This document shows positions 30,560 through 43,299 of a stretch of DNA of 64,000 nt, piece after piece. The translations under genes and the position numbers were made by a program. The notes beneath the pieces were generated by a model. It searched no databases. It was not told the origin of the DNA and was given only the letters and a program-made list of their open reading frames with translations. Each line of letters opens with the position of its first letter. Position 1 is the first letter of the stretch. Origin of the DNA: Paraescarpia echinospica (lineage: Eukaryota > Annelida > Polychaeta > Sabellida > Siboglinidae); assembly GCA_020002185.1 (NCBI GenBank), contig CM034534.1, positions 19,475,337 through 19,539,336 on the forward strand, read 5' to 3'.

Positions 30560-30850
30560 CTTGCCGGCGGCCAATCAAGATTTAACAGGAACAAGATTTC
30601 CACCCAGTGAATTAACTCTAGATGGCATGTGAAGAAGAAAGCCTTTTAGCTTATCGACAGGCAACATTTTTTATCTACGTGTATCCTGCCCTTCTGTGTC
30701 GATTTCATTTTTAAACATGGTCATGCTATCAGCACCGACACAATCAGCAGATAATCTGTTCCATCTTTCATTTCATAAAATCATTTGTATACGAATGACT
30801 GGGCGTTATCTCACGTTTCTCAGGTGTATGTTTCGTGTTCCTTCTTCCTA
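30560..30850 (-). mobile_element. LINE 3' fragment related to 43300-44945
   Basis: On the minus strand a short frame reads LSADCVGADSMTMFKNEID, the C-terminus of a CR1-like ORF2, followed by a 3' UTR. The blocks attaactcta.atggca, atctacgtgtatcc and cacaatcagcaga are shared with 43335-43490. Confidence 0.7.
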
Positions 30851-30869
30851 GTTAGTCCAGATAAGCCTA

Positions 30870-31900
30870 AAGTCTTGTTGTTTCGTGTTTCGCAACTTAA
30901 GGCGATTCCGTGTTTATATGGGGTGAATGTCATTGTCTAATAATAGATCAGGTAGTCAGACGGTAACATGAGCCGGCAGAATGACTGTTGTAGTGCTCCG
31001 CCAACAACAAAGGTTTGACCTGCCAGAGATGTTGCCTAAGCCATACGTTCCGCTGCTGTTGTGGATCCCAGTTACGAAAACGTATTTGATGGCTTGGCGA
31101 ACATTTCTTTTAAATTATCATTAAATCCAGTTTCTTCATATCTTAATAAACACGTTTGGTGTCAATAAATAGGTCAAAGATTTCACATAATAGTTTACAT
31201 TTTAACCTCTGTGACATCCACATCCGCTATTTATAAGGATGGCGGTCGTCAATACAAATTTAACCATGTCTTGCCACATATCTACGTCGCGTGGAGCAGT
31301 GATTTCTATTTTAAGGCAGCGATTTCAAATATATAATATTTGATGTTTATCGACATTCATAATTATTCGTCATGTTTAAAGTATCTTAAGAACGACATAA
31401 CCAAGAGTTACATAGTTACTGTAAACATATACATTTTCAGGTACGACGATTACAAATATATAACTTTTCACCTTCGTCGATATGTATGTATCCGCCATTT
31501 TTATAGATGGCGCCAGTGATAGCCAATTATTCCCATATCTTAAGACGTACCTCACCTACAACCATAATATTGATGTCAAAGTATAGGTTGTTGGATGCGA
31601 CGATTTCAAATATGTTACATTACTTCGGCGACAAATTGCTTTACAAAAAACGACGAAGAAAACGGCGAAGGGTTCGAGCACGTCTTGCCACAAATTATCG
31701 CAGACAAAATGTCGCGTTATCGCAAATGCCGGGACTTTAGTAGCTAATTTTTATGTTTAAAAACTGCAATGACAAACTCCAGCCTTTCCCATGGACCATA
31801 TTTCTATGCTCTTGAGCATTAGACTCAAACGAATTATAAGATTTTTAGAACATGACTTATTCCACCATCCGCCATATCAAATAATACCTGCATTCTTTGT
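30870..31900. repeat. Dispersed segment homologous to 24440-25280
   Basis: Second copy, with at least two internal degenerate repeats, each containing a 'gatggcg ... cgtca' block followed by 'cgatttcaaatat'. Confidence 0.7.
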
Positions 31901-33450
31901 ATTTATAAATACCTTCTCAATAAATAAAGTGCCCGCTTTTAGCCAATAAGACTTCCTCTTTTTTACTTACTTCCTAACAAAATGTCAACGGAAAAACTGC
32001 TAGTAACGACTGTTATCATACCATACCGTGAAGTACGTGGGACGGTACTTTTACATTTTACTAGTTGCAACGACAATGCCAATTCGGCGATGAAAATAAT
32101 TTATCAATGCTGGGTCTGCTGTAGGCGTACGAGCAGTCGATATAAACATGGCATAATCAGCTGAGAAAATATCATTAAAGCGCAAGCAACCGTTTAGCTC
32201 AAATTGAGCGACACAAGCTAGAGTAGTGTACTCAGTTTGGTGACTGGCGAACTGGGAAGAGTAGGCATTGGGGACGTCAGTCTTTCTATCACAATGGCGG
32301 TGCCCGTACAATTTAAATAACAACTTCAAAAAGGTTATCCTACTGAACTGCTAGCAACATATTCTTGATTGTATTTATGTCTAATGGCGAGATTTTATTA
32401 ACTCTTTTAGATGCATAGGCTCAACACAATGTCTTTAGTTTCTCTTTAAGCACTAACATATTCTCCTCTCCCCCTGTACGCAAGGCGTTAGCAACCACTG
32501 TCATCAAGATCCTAGCGTACGTTGTACGTAGCAAAAAGCCCGGATTCCGTATGTACGAAAGCGGCATGCGGAAACATAATGCGGCAAAACTATGAATATA
32601 GCGACCAGTGGACATTGATAGAAGTATTTCCATAAAGCGGATGAGTTTGTCCATGCGGACGCGGATGCGGGAAATTGAATCGCTCCATGTAGCGATTCGA
32701 ATTGTATCCGCACAGGAATCGGATATGACGTCACCACAGCGGTATTCACACTCCGCCTGTCGCATTCGTACGCGTTTCCGTATATATGGAACCGTAGCTT
32801 GACGCCTTGAAGACATTGCTTCGATCACGCGACAAAGAGACATGACCTTCCAACTGTTCTTTCCTAGACACGCAGTTCTTCTGATTGTGCAGCAGATTAC
32901 ATATGCTCATATTTCGCCCAAATTTACCGGATATCCCCTTAACCTGCTCTCATCACAAAACAGTCTGGGTGGGACATGTTGTAATGCGTTTATAGTATTA
33001 TAATACTATTTACTCAAAATACAATGTGTTTAATCAGGACCATAAGTTGCACTTTATCAACATACAGGAATACATCAACAAGATGCTCATACAATACCCA
33101 TACAATCCTATAAGCCAACTGTTCCGGGCGACCGGGCGACCAAGTGGAAACAGCGAGGGGACTAACACAGAGTGCATTGGGCAAGTCAAGCGATGGATGG
33201 CGCTGCGCGTGCTGAAGATGATGATGAAAAAAACTAACTAAAAAGTAAAAAGGTAAGTTCTTATATAAGCGCTTTACACTTTACTCCCTAGCAGACAGAC
33301 CTGTTCAATCGAACACCATCTCGACTTACCTGGGAAGCATTCAGACACGCTGCAATTAAAGCGCGAAGACTATTCATACACAAATGTCCGCCACTGTAGC
33401 CAGGTATTAATTCATACAGCTAAATGAACTGGAGCAATGTAGAGTGAACG
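31901..33450. other. Non-coding with a GC-richer island at about 32480-32830, no gene identified
   Basis: The island contains repeated atgcgg/ccgcat words and a 140-codon minus-strand frame (32843-32421) rich in Arg and Ser. The frame has no recognised domain and its composition follows the repeated words. A decayed DNA transposon or MITE is possible but I cannot define its ends. Confidence 0.3.
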
Positions 33451-33454
33451 AACT

Positions 33455-33547
33455 TGCCCAAGGTTCGACACCGCCGCACAGGATTCGAAACCAGGTTCTC
33501 TCAGTCGAGAGTCCGAAGCTCTTACCGTTGTACTACTGCGCTCCGAC
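33455..33547 (-). mobile_element. tRNA-derived SINE, copy 2
   Basis: Matches the 28.8 kb copy: gagcgcagtagtacaacgg, cggactctcgactgagag, ttcgaatcc-like B box and gtcgaaccttgggcaag. The B box is degraded. Confidence 0.65.
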
Positions 33548-33603
33548 GATCATCTTTACATCTAAGCATAATCTCACGCTGCAATGAGTTGCCTCTATGA
33601 CCA

Positions 33604-33642
33604 TCTACTGGTGAAATAATGTCTTATTATTTCACCAGTAGA
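33604..33642. repeat. Perfect 17-bp inverted repeat, 5-base loop
   Basis: Positions 33604-33620 and 33626-33642 are perfectly complementary (arm tctactggtgaaataat) around gtctt. No mismatch was found on checking all 17 pairs. Confidence 0.95.
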
Positions 33643-33779
33643 CCGCATACGAAATTTGGGAGTTCACATGGACCAATATCTGACGATGACACATCACGTG
33701 ACTGTTGTGTGTGCTGCATGCAACTATCATATGTACACACTCTCATCAATACGACACAATCTTACAGCTGAGACCGCGG

Positions 33780-33975
33780 GAGATTACCAACCTGGAGTTG
33801 GTGATCTCCCGTGCTGTTAGTGACGGTTGTGACTATGAATGCTCGCGTGGTTCAACGCGTAGGAGTACTCTGCGGGTCGGTCCGTGTCGAGCAAGTATGT
33901 ACCAATGTAGATTTTATCTGTAGCTTGTTTCGTCAAGTTTCCTTTTAATGTATGTGTGTGTATGTGTGTGTGTTT
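33780..33975 (+). mobile_element. SINE-like repeat, copy 2
   Basis: Partner of the copy at 19805-19975. Its 5' end forms a hairpin with the preceding bases: gggagattaccaac and gttggtgatctccc around ctgga, with one mismatch. The tail is (TG)n. Confidence 0.55.
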
Positions 33976-34309
33976 GTGTGCGTATGAATTCGCCTAAATA
34001 TGTCCTATGATATACACCTGTCTACATTATTTAGTTTTATTCATAATGTCCCTATCTGACCAACAGAGTGTCCTCATTTAACCAGGAAGTCTTCCTCTTT
34101 TTAGTGACGTCCTAATGAAAATTTCCACGAAAAAACGCCCGAACCTAGCACTGTTTTTGCGTGAAACGAGTCTAAAAAAACTCTCCGCGATATTCGAAGA
34201 AGGACGTAGCGAAGACAGCATGGAGGGGGCCCGCGTGATCATTCTAAAAACCAAAAAACCCGAATCACATGTTGTAATGGTTAATAAATCTCGTGGTTCA
34301 GACGTATTC

Positions 34310-34830
34310 TCTCTAGTTTAGTTCTGTTGGTGCGGCAACTGAATAACACCTATTGATATGTTTAGACAAGTACGTTGTGTGGCCAGTTTGAGCGGCATAT
34401 TGCAAAACGTAGACAGAATAGTACGCACATCTGATTCATGCGTGTTTAGTTGATAAAAGTCCTACTATACAGTTCGTGACCAGGACGACGTGCTGTTTTG
34501 TTATACATAAACCAAACGAAAATATATCCAAGGTAGCATTGTTAACAGGCAGGCTTACATTCAAAGATGACGTACATGTCTAGGGTCACTGTCTAGGGGG
34601 TGTCCCACTGGGGGTTGTCCCCTAGACGATTTAATGAGTAAATAAACTAAACTACTAGTGAAACGCGGACATGGAATTCTCCAGCACGCAGTATGTGATA
34701 CATAGGAAAAACAAGTTAATTTATGGATGCAACATTGCCGGTAAGTTTAGACTGCTTGTTTGTTTGCAAACGGGGTTATCTATGTTATAACGTACAAATG
34801 CCAGATGTCGTTAACAGTTAATTTACTAAC
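34310..34830. repeat. Dispersed segment homologous to 25555-25910
   Basis: Shared order: gttggtg.ggcaa.tgaa, gtgctgttttgtta, ttcaaagatga, then gtttagac followed by gcaaacg and gtacaaatg. No coding capacity is recognised. Confidence 0.65.
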
Positions 34831-35159
34831 CACGAGTTTATTAATTATTCACAACCCCTCTAAAAGCGGGGTAACTTCAACGGTCGCATGGTGAACACAA
34901 TAAACAAACCGTTTAAAAAAAATTAAGATTTGAATCGTACATAAATAAACATGCAGCCATTTTACAATTCATTAAACGGAATTATTATACTATATTATCG
35001 CCAAAGCATCGGCACACCTAAACGGGACTTGGACAGTAATAGGCATACGTAAATTCATGGACAAAATCGACTTGAGTGCATCTAACCCAATACAAAGTGT
35101 TAATACGTGCTATGCTTTGCAAGAATTGGCTTAGAGTTTGTAAAATAGTTTGAAACATC

Positions 35160-38100
35160 ATTAAGATTGACTTGCGTGGTGAAAACGTGGAAGAAAAAGT
35201 CATCAATACTATCAACAACAAAATTCACGCCACCTCTCCCATTGAGCTCAGTGATCTGGAACGCTGCCATAGACTTGGCCGACCTGTCGACGGGCAGACG
35301 AAACCTAGACCATTGTTCGCTTTCGCAGAGAGCACTGCATAGTTGTGTTTCGCGCCAGGGGCGGTCTCAAAGATTACAACAAAACCTGCGCTATTGAAAA
35401 TCGCATCTACCTCAACGAAGATCTCACGTCAAAGCGCTCCAAACTAGCGTTTGAAACCAGAAAACTTAAAAAGGCAAAAAATATCAATGACTGTTGGACG
35501 TCCGGTGGCAAGATTATTACCAAAGACAATCATAACGTGATCCGCGAAATCACAAGCTCAAACGACATTCTGACATACCAGTAGACTTTGCCAAACTGCT
35601 TGTGTTTATCACATGTAGTTACGTGGTATGATGCCGTCGTTTCTGACTCTACTCATTAGCCAGATTTAACCTTTCATTAATCTTTTTAATTTTTATTTTT
35701 TTTGTTTTCTTGCAAATACAGTGTTTAGTGTAACATTGAGTAACTGATTTTTAGGGTACCTACTAATTAACTTGATACGCTTTTAGTATATTATGAACAG
35801 CTATAATTACTTTGTATGTCATAATCATGTAATGTATATGTGTATGTATGTATATGTATGTATGTGTATGTGTATATGTATATATATATGTATATATATA
35901 TATATATGTATATGTATATGTATATATATATATATATTATTCATTCATATCAATGTGAACAGACTAACACATTGTCTAATGTCGTTCTGGCATAAATATT
36001 TTGTAATGTAATCTAATTTTGTAGTGTTACACAAACACTGTACACCTAGTGTTTAAATGGCTCATTAACTGCTCGCTAACGGTACATGTCTTTTCCTATG
36101 TGGTTCAATAATGAATGGCATGCCTGTAATTTTTTGTTTGCTAAAGATGATACCTTTCAATTATTAATTTTAATGCGGTGTCTAAGTAAGCCTAGCACAC
36201 ATCGTTGTTCTAGGGCATATAATTATATAAAAAACATGGCCTCGAATACGGTTCCAGTTTGTTACGAGCTTTGTTATAATTACTGTAACCGGGTAATGCT
36301 TATATAGATTTCGTAGACAACTCCTTTGTTTATTTTGTAATCTCTCATCTAGTGTATTACTGTACAGTGGTTTAAGCTATTATATCTCACTTCGTTGTTG
36401 TGAGCTATGGCATGGTAATATCTTTTTATGCAACAAAGCTATTTACGTTTTATTTGTTTCTGTTTCTTCTTGTTGACTATGTTTACTGGACTGATACATG
36501 TCCATCGTCATATTATTTTGCTTTATTTGTTGAACATTGTCTAACAAAACATACAAACAAACACAATGATGCAACTACTCAAAATTATATTATTCGGTTA
36601 GCGTTCACCAATACATTATTTACTGCATCTTTGGTGCAAATACCCTCGTTATACACTGGACCTTGCACACGTGTACATATTGGTTTTTCATACTTCTTAA
36701 TCTACCAATTATAGACAAAACTGTTTGATCGCAGTTTTCTTTCACACTTGGGTGGTATTGACAACAACAATTTAATTAACACATTAAATATTGATAACAA
36801 TGAACTGCAAGTCATAAAACATTAATCTTATTACGACATAGATCACTTTAAGATACTTGCTGATGATAAAAATGGACAATTTTCAATACTCAGTTTAAAC
36901 ATTCAATCTATAAATTCTAAATTTGATGAATTAGTTTCATTTGTCAGCTCACTACAGGACATACATTATCAATTTAGTGTAATTTGTCTACAAGAATGTT
37001 GGATATCCAACATAACCGACTTAGCAAATATACAACTACCTGGTGCGCTTGTATTGCTCAAGGAAAGAGTAGCAGTAACAATGGTGGCTTAATCACATAT
37101 ATTGACAAAAGATTCCAACATATAGTCAAACTAAACATAAATACATACGAACACTGGGAGGGATTAATTATTATTGTAACTGGAGGTGGTTTATCAAAAC
37201 CAATTACTATTGGCAACATTAACAGACCTCCGAGTATGATAAGAGAACATGTCAGGCAATTTATTAATGAATTCACCACACTTATCTTGTCAATGGAACA
37301 ATCGAACACAAACATTAGCATTGCCGGATACTTCAATCTTAATCTCCTCAAGATAAACGAAATACCAATTTGCAGTGAATTCTTCGATCTGTTGACATCT
37401 CACAGTTTATTTACACAAATTACACTTCCCACAAGATTATCACGCTCAAATGGCACATTAATTGACAATATATTCTGTAAAAGTCAGAGTTCTATATCCA
37501 TAACTACATCTGGTATATTAATAAATAAGATATCCGATCACCTCCCTTGCTTTATTCTCTCAGAAATGTCGTTAGTAAATCCACCAAACCCTTGATGGAT
37601 TAAAATTAACAAATAAACGATAAAGCCACTAAAAATATAATAAATGACATTAATTCGTCTGATTTGTACAGCTTACTTGACAAAAATTTGAAGACATACC
37701 CTAATCTAAGCTACGACATTATATTCGAAGTAATTGAAATGGCCAAGAACAAGCATATGGTAAGTAAATGAGTTACGTTTAATAAATGCAAACACAAAAA
37801 ATCTAAATGGATTACCACGGGTCTGCTAGAATCCATAAAGTTTCGAAATAAATTATATAAGAGAATGAAACTTACAAATCCCAATTAAAAAAATACGAAA
37901 TTATGCGTATTAACTTAAAAAATTATGGTACTATATTAAAGAGAAGCTTACGTGAATCCAAACAACATTATTTTGCATCAACGTTCGCTAAGTATAAATC
38001 TGATATCAGAAACACGTGGAAAATTATAAATGAAATTATTTCAAGAAAAAACAAGAAGAATAGTTTTCCAGAATCATTCAGTATAAATAGTATAGAAACT

Positions 38101-40250
38101 ACAAACACTCTAGATATAGCTAACGCATTTAACACCTTCTTTACAAATATCGGCAGAAAACTGGTTAATAACATAACATTTAGGTGAAAAAGATTTTAGG
38201 CATTACTTTGATAAACATTTTAACTGCACATTTGTACTTAACAACGTTGACGAACTAATTGTACAAAAAACAATAGACAACCTTCCGTCTAAAAATAGTA
38301 CCGGGTCTGATTTCATTTCAACCAATTTGCTAAAACAAATCGCACCTAAGATAATAAAATATTTAACGCTACTTATAAATCAAGATTTTAATACGGGAAT
38401 ATTCCTTGAAAAACTAAAGGTGGCCAAAGTTATTCCGTTATTTAAAAACGGTGACCCATTAATAATAAACAACTATAGACCAATTTCACTCCTGCCTGCT
38501 ATATCTAAAATATTGGAAAAAATTATGGGTAATCAACTATCTTCCTATTTTGAAAGTAACAACCTTTTTCTATATCCCAGTATGGCTTTCGTTCTGGTCA
38601 CTCAACGGAATATGCTGCATTAGACCTTGTAGACCGAATAACAACCTACATGGATAATAATGAGGTACCTTTTAGCATATTTCTTGATCTCTCTAAAGCT
38701 TTTGACACCTTAGACCACAATACATTACTTTATAAATTAAAATATTACGGCATTTAAGGGGTGTCTCTGAAACTTTATGAAAGTTATCTATCAAAAAGAA
38801 CACAATATGTAGAAATTAATGATGTAAAATCTTATATCTTATCTATAGAAACCGGAGTACACAAGGCTCCATTCTTGGACCAATTCTGTTTATTATTTAT
38901 ATCAATGACTTTTCTCAAGCGAGCCAAATGTTCAATTTTATATCCTATGCAGACGACACTACTTTGTTGAGAACAATGAGCAATTTCACAATCTCACACA
39001 CCGATGATGCTGAAACATTGATTAATGAAGAACTCCCAAAAAATAATCAATGGCTAGAAATAAATAAACTTTCTCTTAATGTAACTAAATCTAAATTCAT
39101 GGGTTTCCACACACCCAAAAAAACATTTAACACACCTATTCCTAAAATCAATAATAGTATAATTACAAAAGTTGACAGTGTTAATTTCCTGGGATTAACT
39201 TTGCATACACATCTAAACTGGAAAAAAACACTCAAACAAATGTACCAGAATAATCGGTATACTAAATAGACTTAAACAAATTCTGCCAATGAGAATAGCA
39301 ATAATATTGTATAATACATTATTAGTATCACACATAACTTACTGTTTAACAACATGGGGGTACCACTCTCAAAGCATTAATCAACTTCAGAAAGGATTAT
39401 ACGCATAACTTTGAGTAATTTTTATGCTCACACTGACCCGTTATTCAAAAAATTAAACTTACTAAAAGTAAATGATATTTTAGCCCTTAAAGAATGTTTT
39501 ACTATAAATTTATACATAACAAATTATCTGCTCATCTTCTAAGTTGGAAAATAGCCATAAATACCATGATTCATGGTCACAATACACGCAACCAACACAA
39601 CATTCACATTTACGGTACAAATCAATCATTTGCAAAACTATGTCTTAAATACAGTTTACCAAACACAATTAACAACACTTTTCTTAGTGTGATAGCTAAA
39701 CTGTATACACACAGTTTACATGGTTTTTTCTCAACTACGCTAAGAACCATTTCATTCCTAACTACAACAACACGTGCACAAACATTAACTGTTATGCCTG
39801 CATGTATACACGCAATCAACCACGATGATGTCACCCACACCCAAACACCATAAAATACTGCTTACCGCACCACATTCTATTAACATACATCTTATAATAA
39901 AATAATCTATCTTGGTTTTTTCACTGATGATGTATCTTATTTTATGTTACTGCTTATGTCTTAGATAATAGACAACATGTTTTTTTTCTTTCAACAGAAA
40001 CTGAACTATAATTATACTATGTGTGGCTCCCATGGTAGCGACTTCTTTTCAAGTCTTAGTGGGAGTCTCCATCATCCTCGTTGTACACCTTTTTATATTA
40101 TAATTTGTCATATTATTATTGGATGTACAGTCAGGATAAATAAATCCAATTCTGTTCTGTTCTGTTCTGTTCTGTTCTGTTCTGTTCTGTTCTGTTCTGT
40201 TCTGTTCTGTTCTGTTCTGTTCTGTTCTGTTCTGTTCTGTTCTGTTCTGA
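35160..40250 (+). mobile_element. Decayed CR1/L2-like LINE with ORF1, endonuclease and RT
   Basis: ORF1-like region 35175-35583: ENVEEKVINTINNKIHATSP, LERCHRLGRP, YLNEDLTSKRSKLAFETRK and KAKNINDCWTSGGKI. ORF2 starts near 36726 (FLSHLGGIDNNNLIN). The endonuclease has NIQSINSKFDEL, a GDFN-like GYFNLNLL (catalytic Asp replaced) and SDHLPCF. The RT has NNYRPISLLPAISKILEKIM, FLDLSKAFDTLDH, QGSILGP-like sequence and ISYADDTTL (about 38940-38970). Several frameshifts and stops separate these parts, so it is inactive. The C-terminal segment runs to 39853. The 3' end is ggataaataaatccaa followed by a (TTCTG)n tail. About 1.1 kb of AT-rich sequence with a TATG repeat separates ORF1 and ORF2. Confidence 0.88.
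40151..40249 (+). repeat. (TTCTG)n pentanucleotide tail of the LINE
   Basis: About 20 uninterrupted copies of ttctg directly after the LINE 3' end. This fits template-repeat slippage at the 3' end of CR1/L2-type elements. Confidence 0.95.
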
Positions 40251-40446
40251 TTGACTCGTCTCGACTACATACTGGACGTTGTAGCTAAGTTGTTATAACC
40301 AGCTGGGTGGCGGTTGGTGCAGTTTCCAGTTGCACTACGATTATTCTCGCTAATATACAATTTAACGTATGTCCGAAGCAGTAACGTCATATATCATCTA
40401 GTTGGCCTTACAAAAGTGACCCACGACACAATCCATTGTTTTTACA

Positions 40447-40515
40447 CACGCATGCACGCATGCACGCACGCACGCACACACGCACGCACGCACGCACGCA
40501 CGCACACACCCACAC
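40447..40515. repeat. (GCAC)n microsatellite
   Basis: Tetranucleotide cacg/gcac repeat of about 65 bases. Confidence 0.9.
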
Positions 40516-40703
40516 ATATTACTACTGTTGGTAATAATACATTGTAATCAATTAATAACATTAATGCCTAACAGTTCAGGAACCAAATAATAAAATGTGG
40601 ATTCCTACAAAGTTCAGTATTTATTGACAAACTTTTTACCGACATGTTTTTTTTTGCTGATGACACACATGTCGTTTATCCATTTATAAAACAATACGGT
40701 ACT

Positions 40704-41215
40704 CTGTCTGTCTGTCTGCCTGTCAGTCTGTTTGTCTGTCTGACTGTCTCTTTGTCTGTGCTTTTTTGTTTGTTTATTTGTTTGTGAACCCATATCTCCG
40801 TTAATTTTGTATATATGGGGCTGACATTTGTTATGTGATCTTGCGGGCCCGATGGGGTGCTTCTTACATTAAGACTTTTTTTTCGAAATTCGGCCGGGGG
40901 TGGGGATATTTCACAATTTTAAAATGACAGTTGTCTCCGTCGGTTTGTGTGTATGGTGCTGAATTTGTGTGCGATGTAGCGGGTCCATTGGGATGGTTTT
41001 AGATTGAGATTGTTTTCGAAATTCGTCCGGGGCTGAAATCTTGGGGTCAGATTTTTTTAATGTAAGTTATCTACGTCAGTTGTGCGTGTATAGGGCTGAA
41101 ATTAGTTATGCGTTGTAGTGGACCCATTGAGGTGGTTCGTAGTTTGAGTTTTTTTTCGAAATTCGTCCGGAACGATGTATCTGGGGGGGGCACCATTTAA
41201 AAAAACAGTTTTAGC
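40704..41215. repeat. (TCTG)n followed by about 135-bp minisatellite, three units
   Basis: After a tctg-rich patch, the block cgaaattcg(g/t)ccgg recurs near 40884, 41017 and 41156. It is preceded each time by a gggctga.at.tgt.atg.g..g block. Period is about 133-139 bases. Confidence 0.75.
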
Positions 41216-43290
41216 ACAGGGGGCTGCCGCCGAATAATGTTTATGTGTGTCAATATTAAATATAATAATCCCAACTAGCGTTATATCACTAGAGGTACCT
41301 AGGTATGTTTATTGTGTGGTTTACATTCTTAAATACATATAACTGCCTTTCCCCCTGGTAACGCTGGGTTACGCGAGTAGTATATGATATTGTATAGACA
41401 CGTCGGAACAATTATTGCACGCCGGGATCTATTTCATTCATTGTTGTGCTGTTGGAAATATGAGACAACACGTATTGTGCAATGTGTATAGCAGTGCAGT
41501 ACGTCGGGTTGGTTCAACTCCTGCACAACGCACAGTGATGCGTTTAGACAATTCCGGTGCTTTTGACGCCGCGCATTTTTAACTTTGCAATTTTATGACA
41601 TTTAGAACAATACTCTTTACTAGCTTATCCACGGAGCAACAAACACATTGTCATCTCTATTACAGGAGTTGATCGTAAACGTGTTCATGGCGATAATTTA
41701 ATATATTACTACCGTAAGTAATGTTTACGTGATATCCAAATAATACCCTGTAACATTAACAATGCGCCAAATTTGGTCGATTGTTTATTTACGATCAGCA
41801 ATGTTAAGAAAATAATTGTTTATACGCACATGACATTGCAGTTAACACAATACATAATACAACGTTTGTCGTGTTCCATTTATTGCAAATTTTTGTGTGA
41901 AAAGTTAGGGTGTCATGATAATGTCAATTATATTTCAAAAAAAGTTAATTCCTAAATGTGTATTGTATGCAGACCTTTCTTGAATTTACTGTGGATGTTA
42001 TGTTTACTATCAATTCATGTACTACCTTACAGGTAAAGGTAGTGCCAACTCGATTGCAATATTTGTGTTAAGTTTAAATATGTGACCTGTAGTCGAAATT
42101 GTGGTATTTTTAACAACGTCATTAAAATAAATGTTAGTTATCTTCAGTTACGTTGATAATCCATGCAGGACTCTCAGGTTTATATCATGAACATGTCATT
42201 ACAAATCCGACTGTTTAGTTTAAGATATTCGAGTACGGGTCTTAGTATAGGTACATGTATATGTACCTGTATTTTTCAAATTGCCTGATAAAAGGTAGGT
42301 ATAAATCACCTTTCATCTGGTTTGCTGGTTCAAATATATAAGTCGAGAGAGAAATTAACGTGAGTACGTATGCTGATGTTTCACCAGTAAGCTCAATGTA
42401 TAATTTTTGATTTGGATGTTGTACGATGCTTCCTCAGAATTCATCCGAATGCAAAATGTTGCATATGTCTATAGAACATAATCCTAATCACATAGGGGTA
42501 GGTGCTGAGTCTTTCAACAGTTTTTTTCAATTGCACTTGTAGGCGTCGTTGTATAAGATTCTTCCTAATCAAATCTACATTAATCAAATCTACATCTAAT
42601 TTTTGTCAAATCCACAGACAACATATCTGTCGTGTAACCAACTGAGGCGTGAGTGAATGGCGGTTTCAAAAATAGCGGCAGCGCTTTGACAGGTAGGTAT
42701 CGGATCAAAAGCAGTGACGAATTCGTATTGGGAGAGCTAACGGTGCTTCAGCACCACTGACAAAATTTACACCGGAAGGTGGAGGTGCTGTTGAAAATGT
42801 TTACCGCTAGACCGCTGTAACTTCAGCCTCTCCGCAGTCTCGGCTGTACTCATGACATCAGAACAAACACGGCGGTACAGGGCTGTTCACAAATAAAAAA
42901 AATTACGTGGCGCCGCTGCTGTCAATTTACCTTCTCCAGCTTCCAGCTTCTCACCGCGCTGTCTCAACTCAAATGATGACATCCGAAGACGGAGGGGGGA
43001 GGGGTACTTTTGAAAAAAAATTTCGCCACCACTCCGGCTATTACTAGGGGGCAGAAAACAATACGTCTACTTCCCAATTGCACACACCTTTCACAGTCGA
43101 TAAAATACACGTTAATCGTCTCATAAAACTTACATTTCCAACCGCCATTGACGCTCGCCACAAAAACAAACATTCACGCTCACATTTAATTGGGGGGGGG
43201 GGGGCACAACCATATGTCTGCCTCCCAGAGAAATTCCAGGGGGGCAACTGCCCTCTGCTCCCTGGTCGCACTTCTATGATCAAAAGAATA
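41216..43290. other. Non-coding, no gene seen
   Basis: AT-rich to mixed DNA with G runs near 42990-43010 and 43189-43204. I recognise no gene, RNA or defined element. Confidence 0.4.
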
Positions 43291-43299
43291 CGTAACTTC

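Noticed and set aside
32421..32843. 140-codon minus-strand frame
   Set aside because: Composition follows repeated atgcgg/ccgcat words. No domain recognised.
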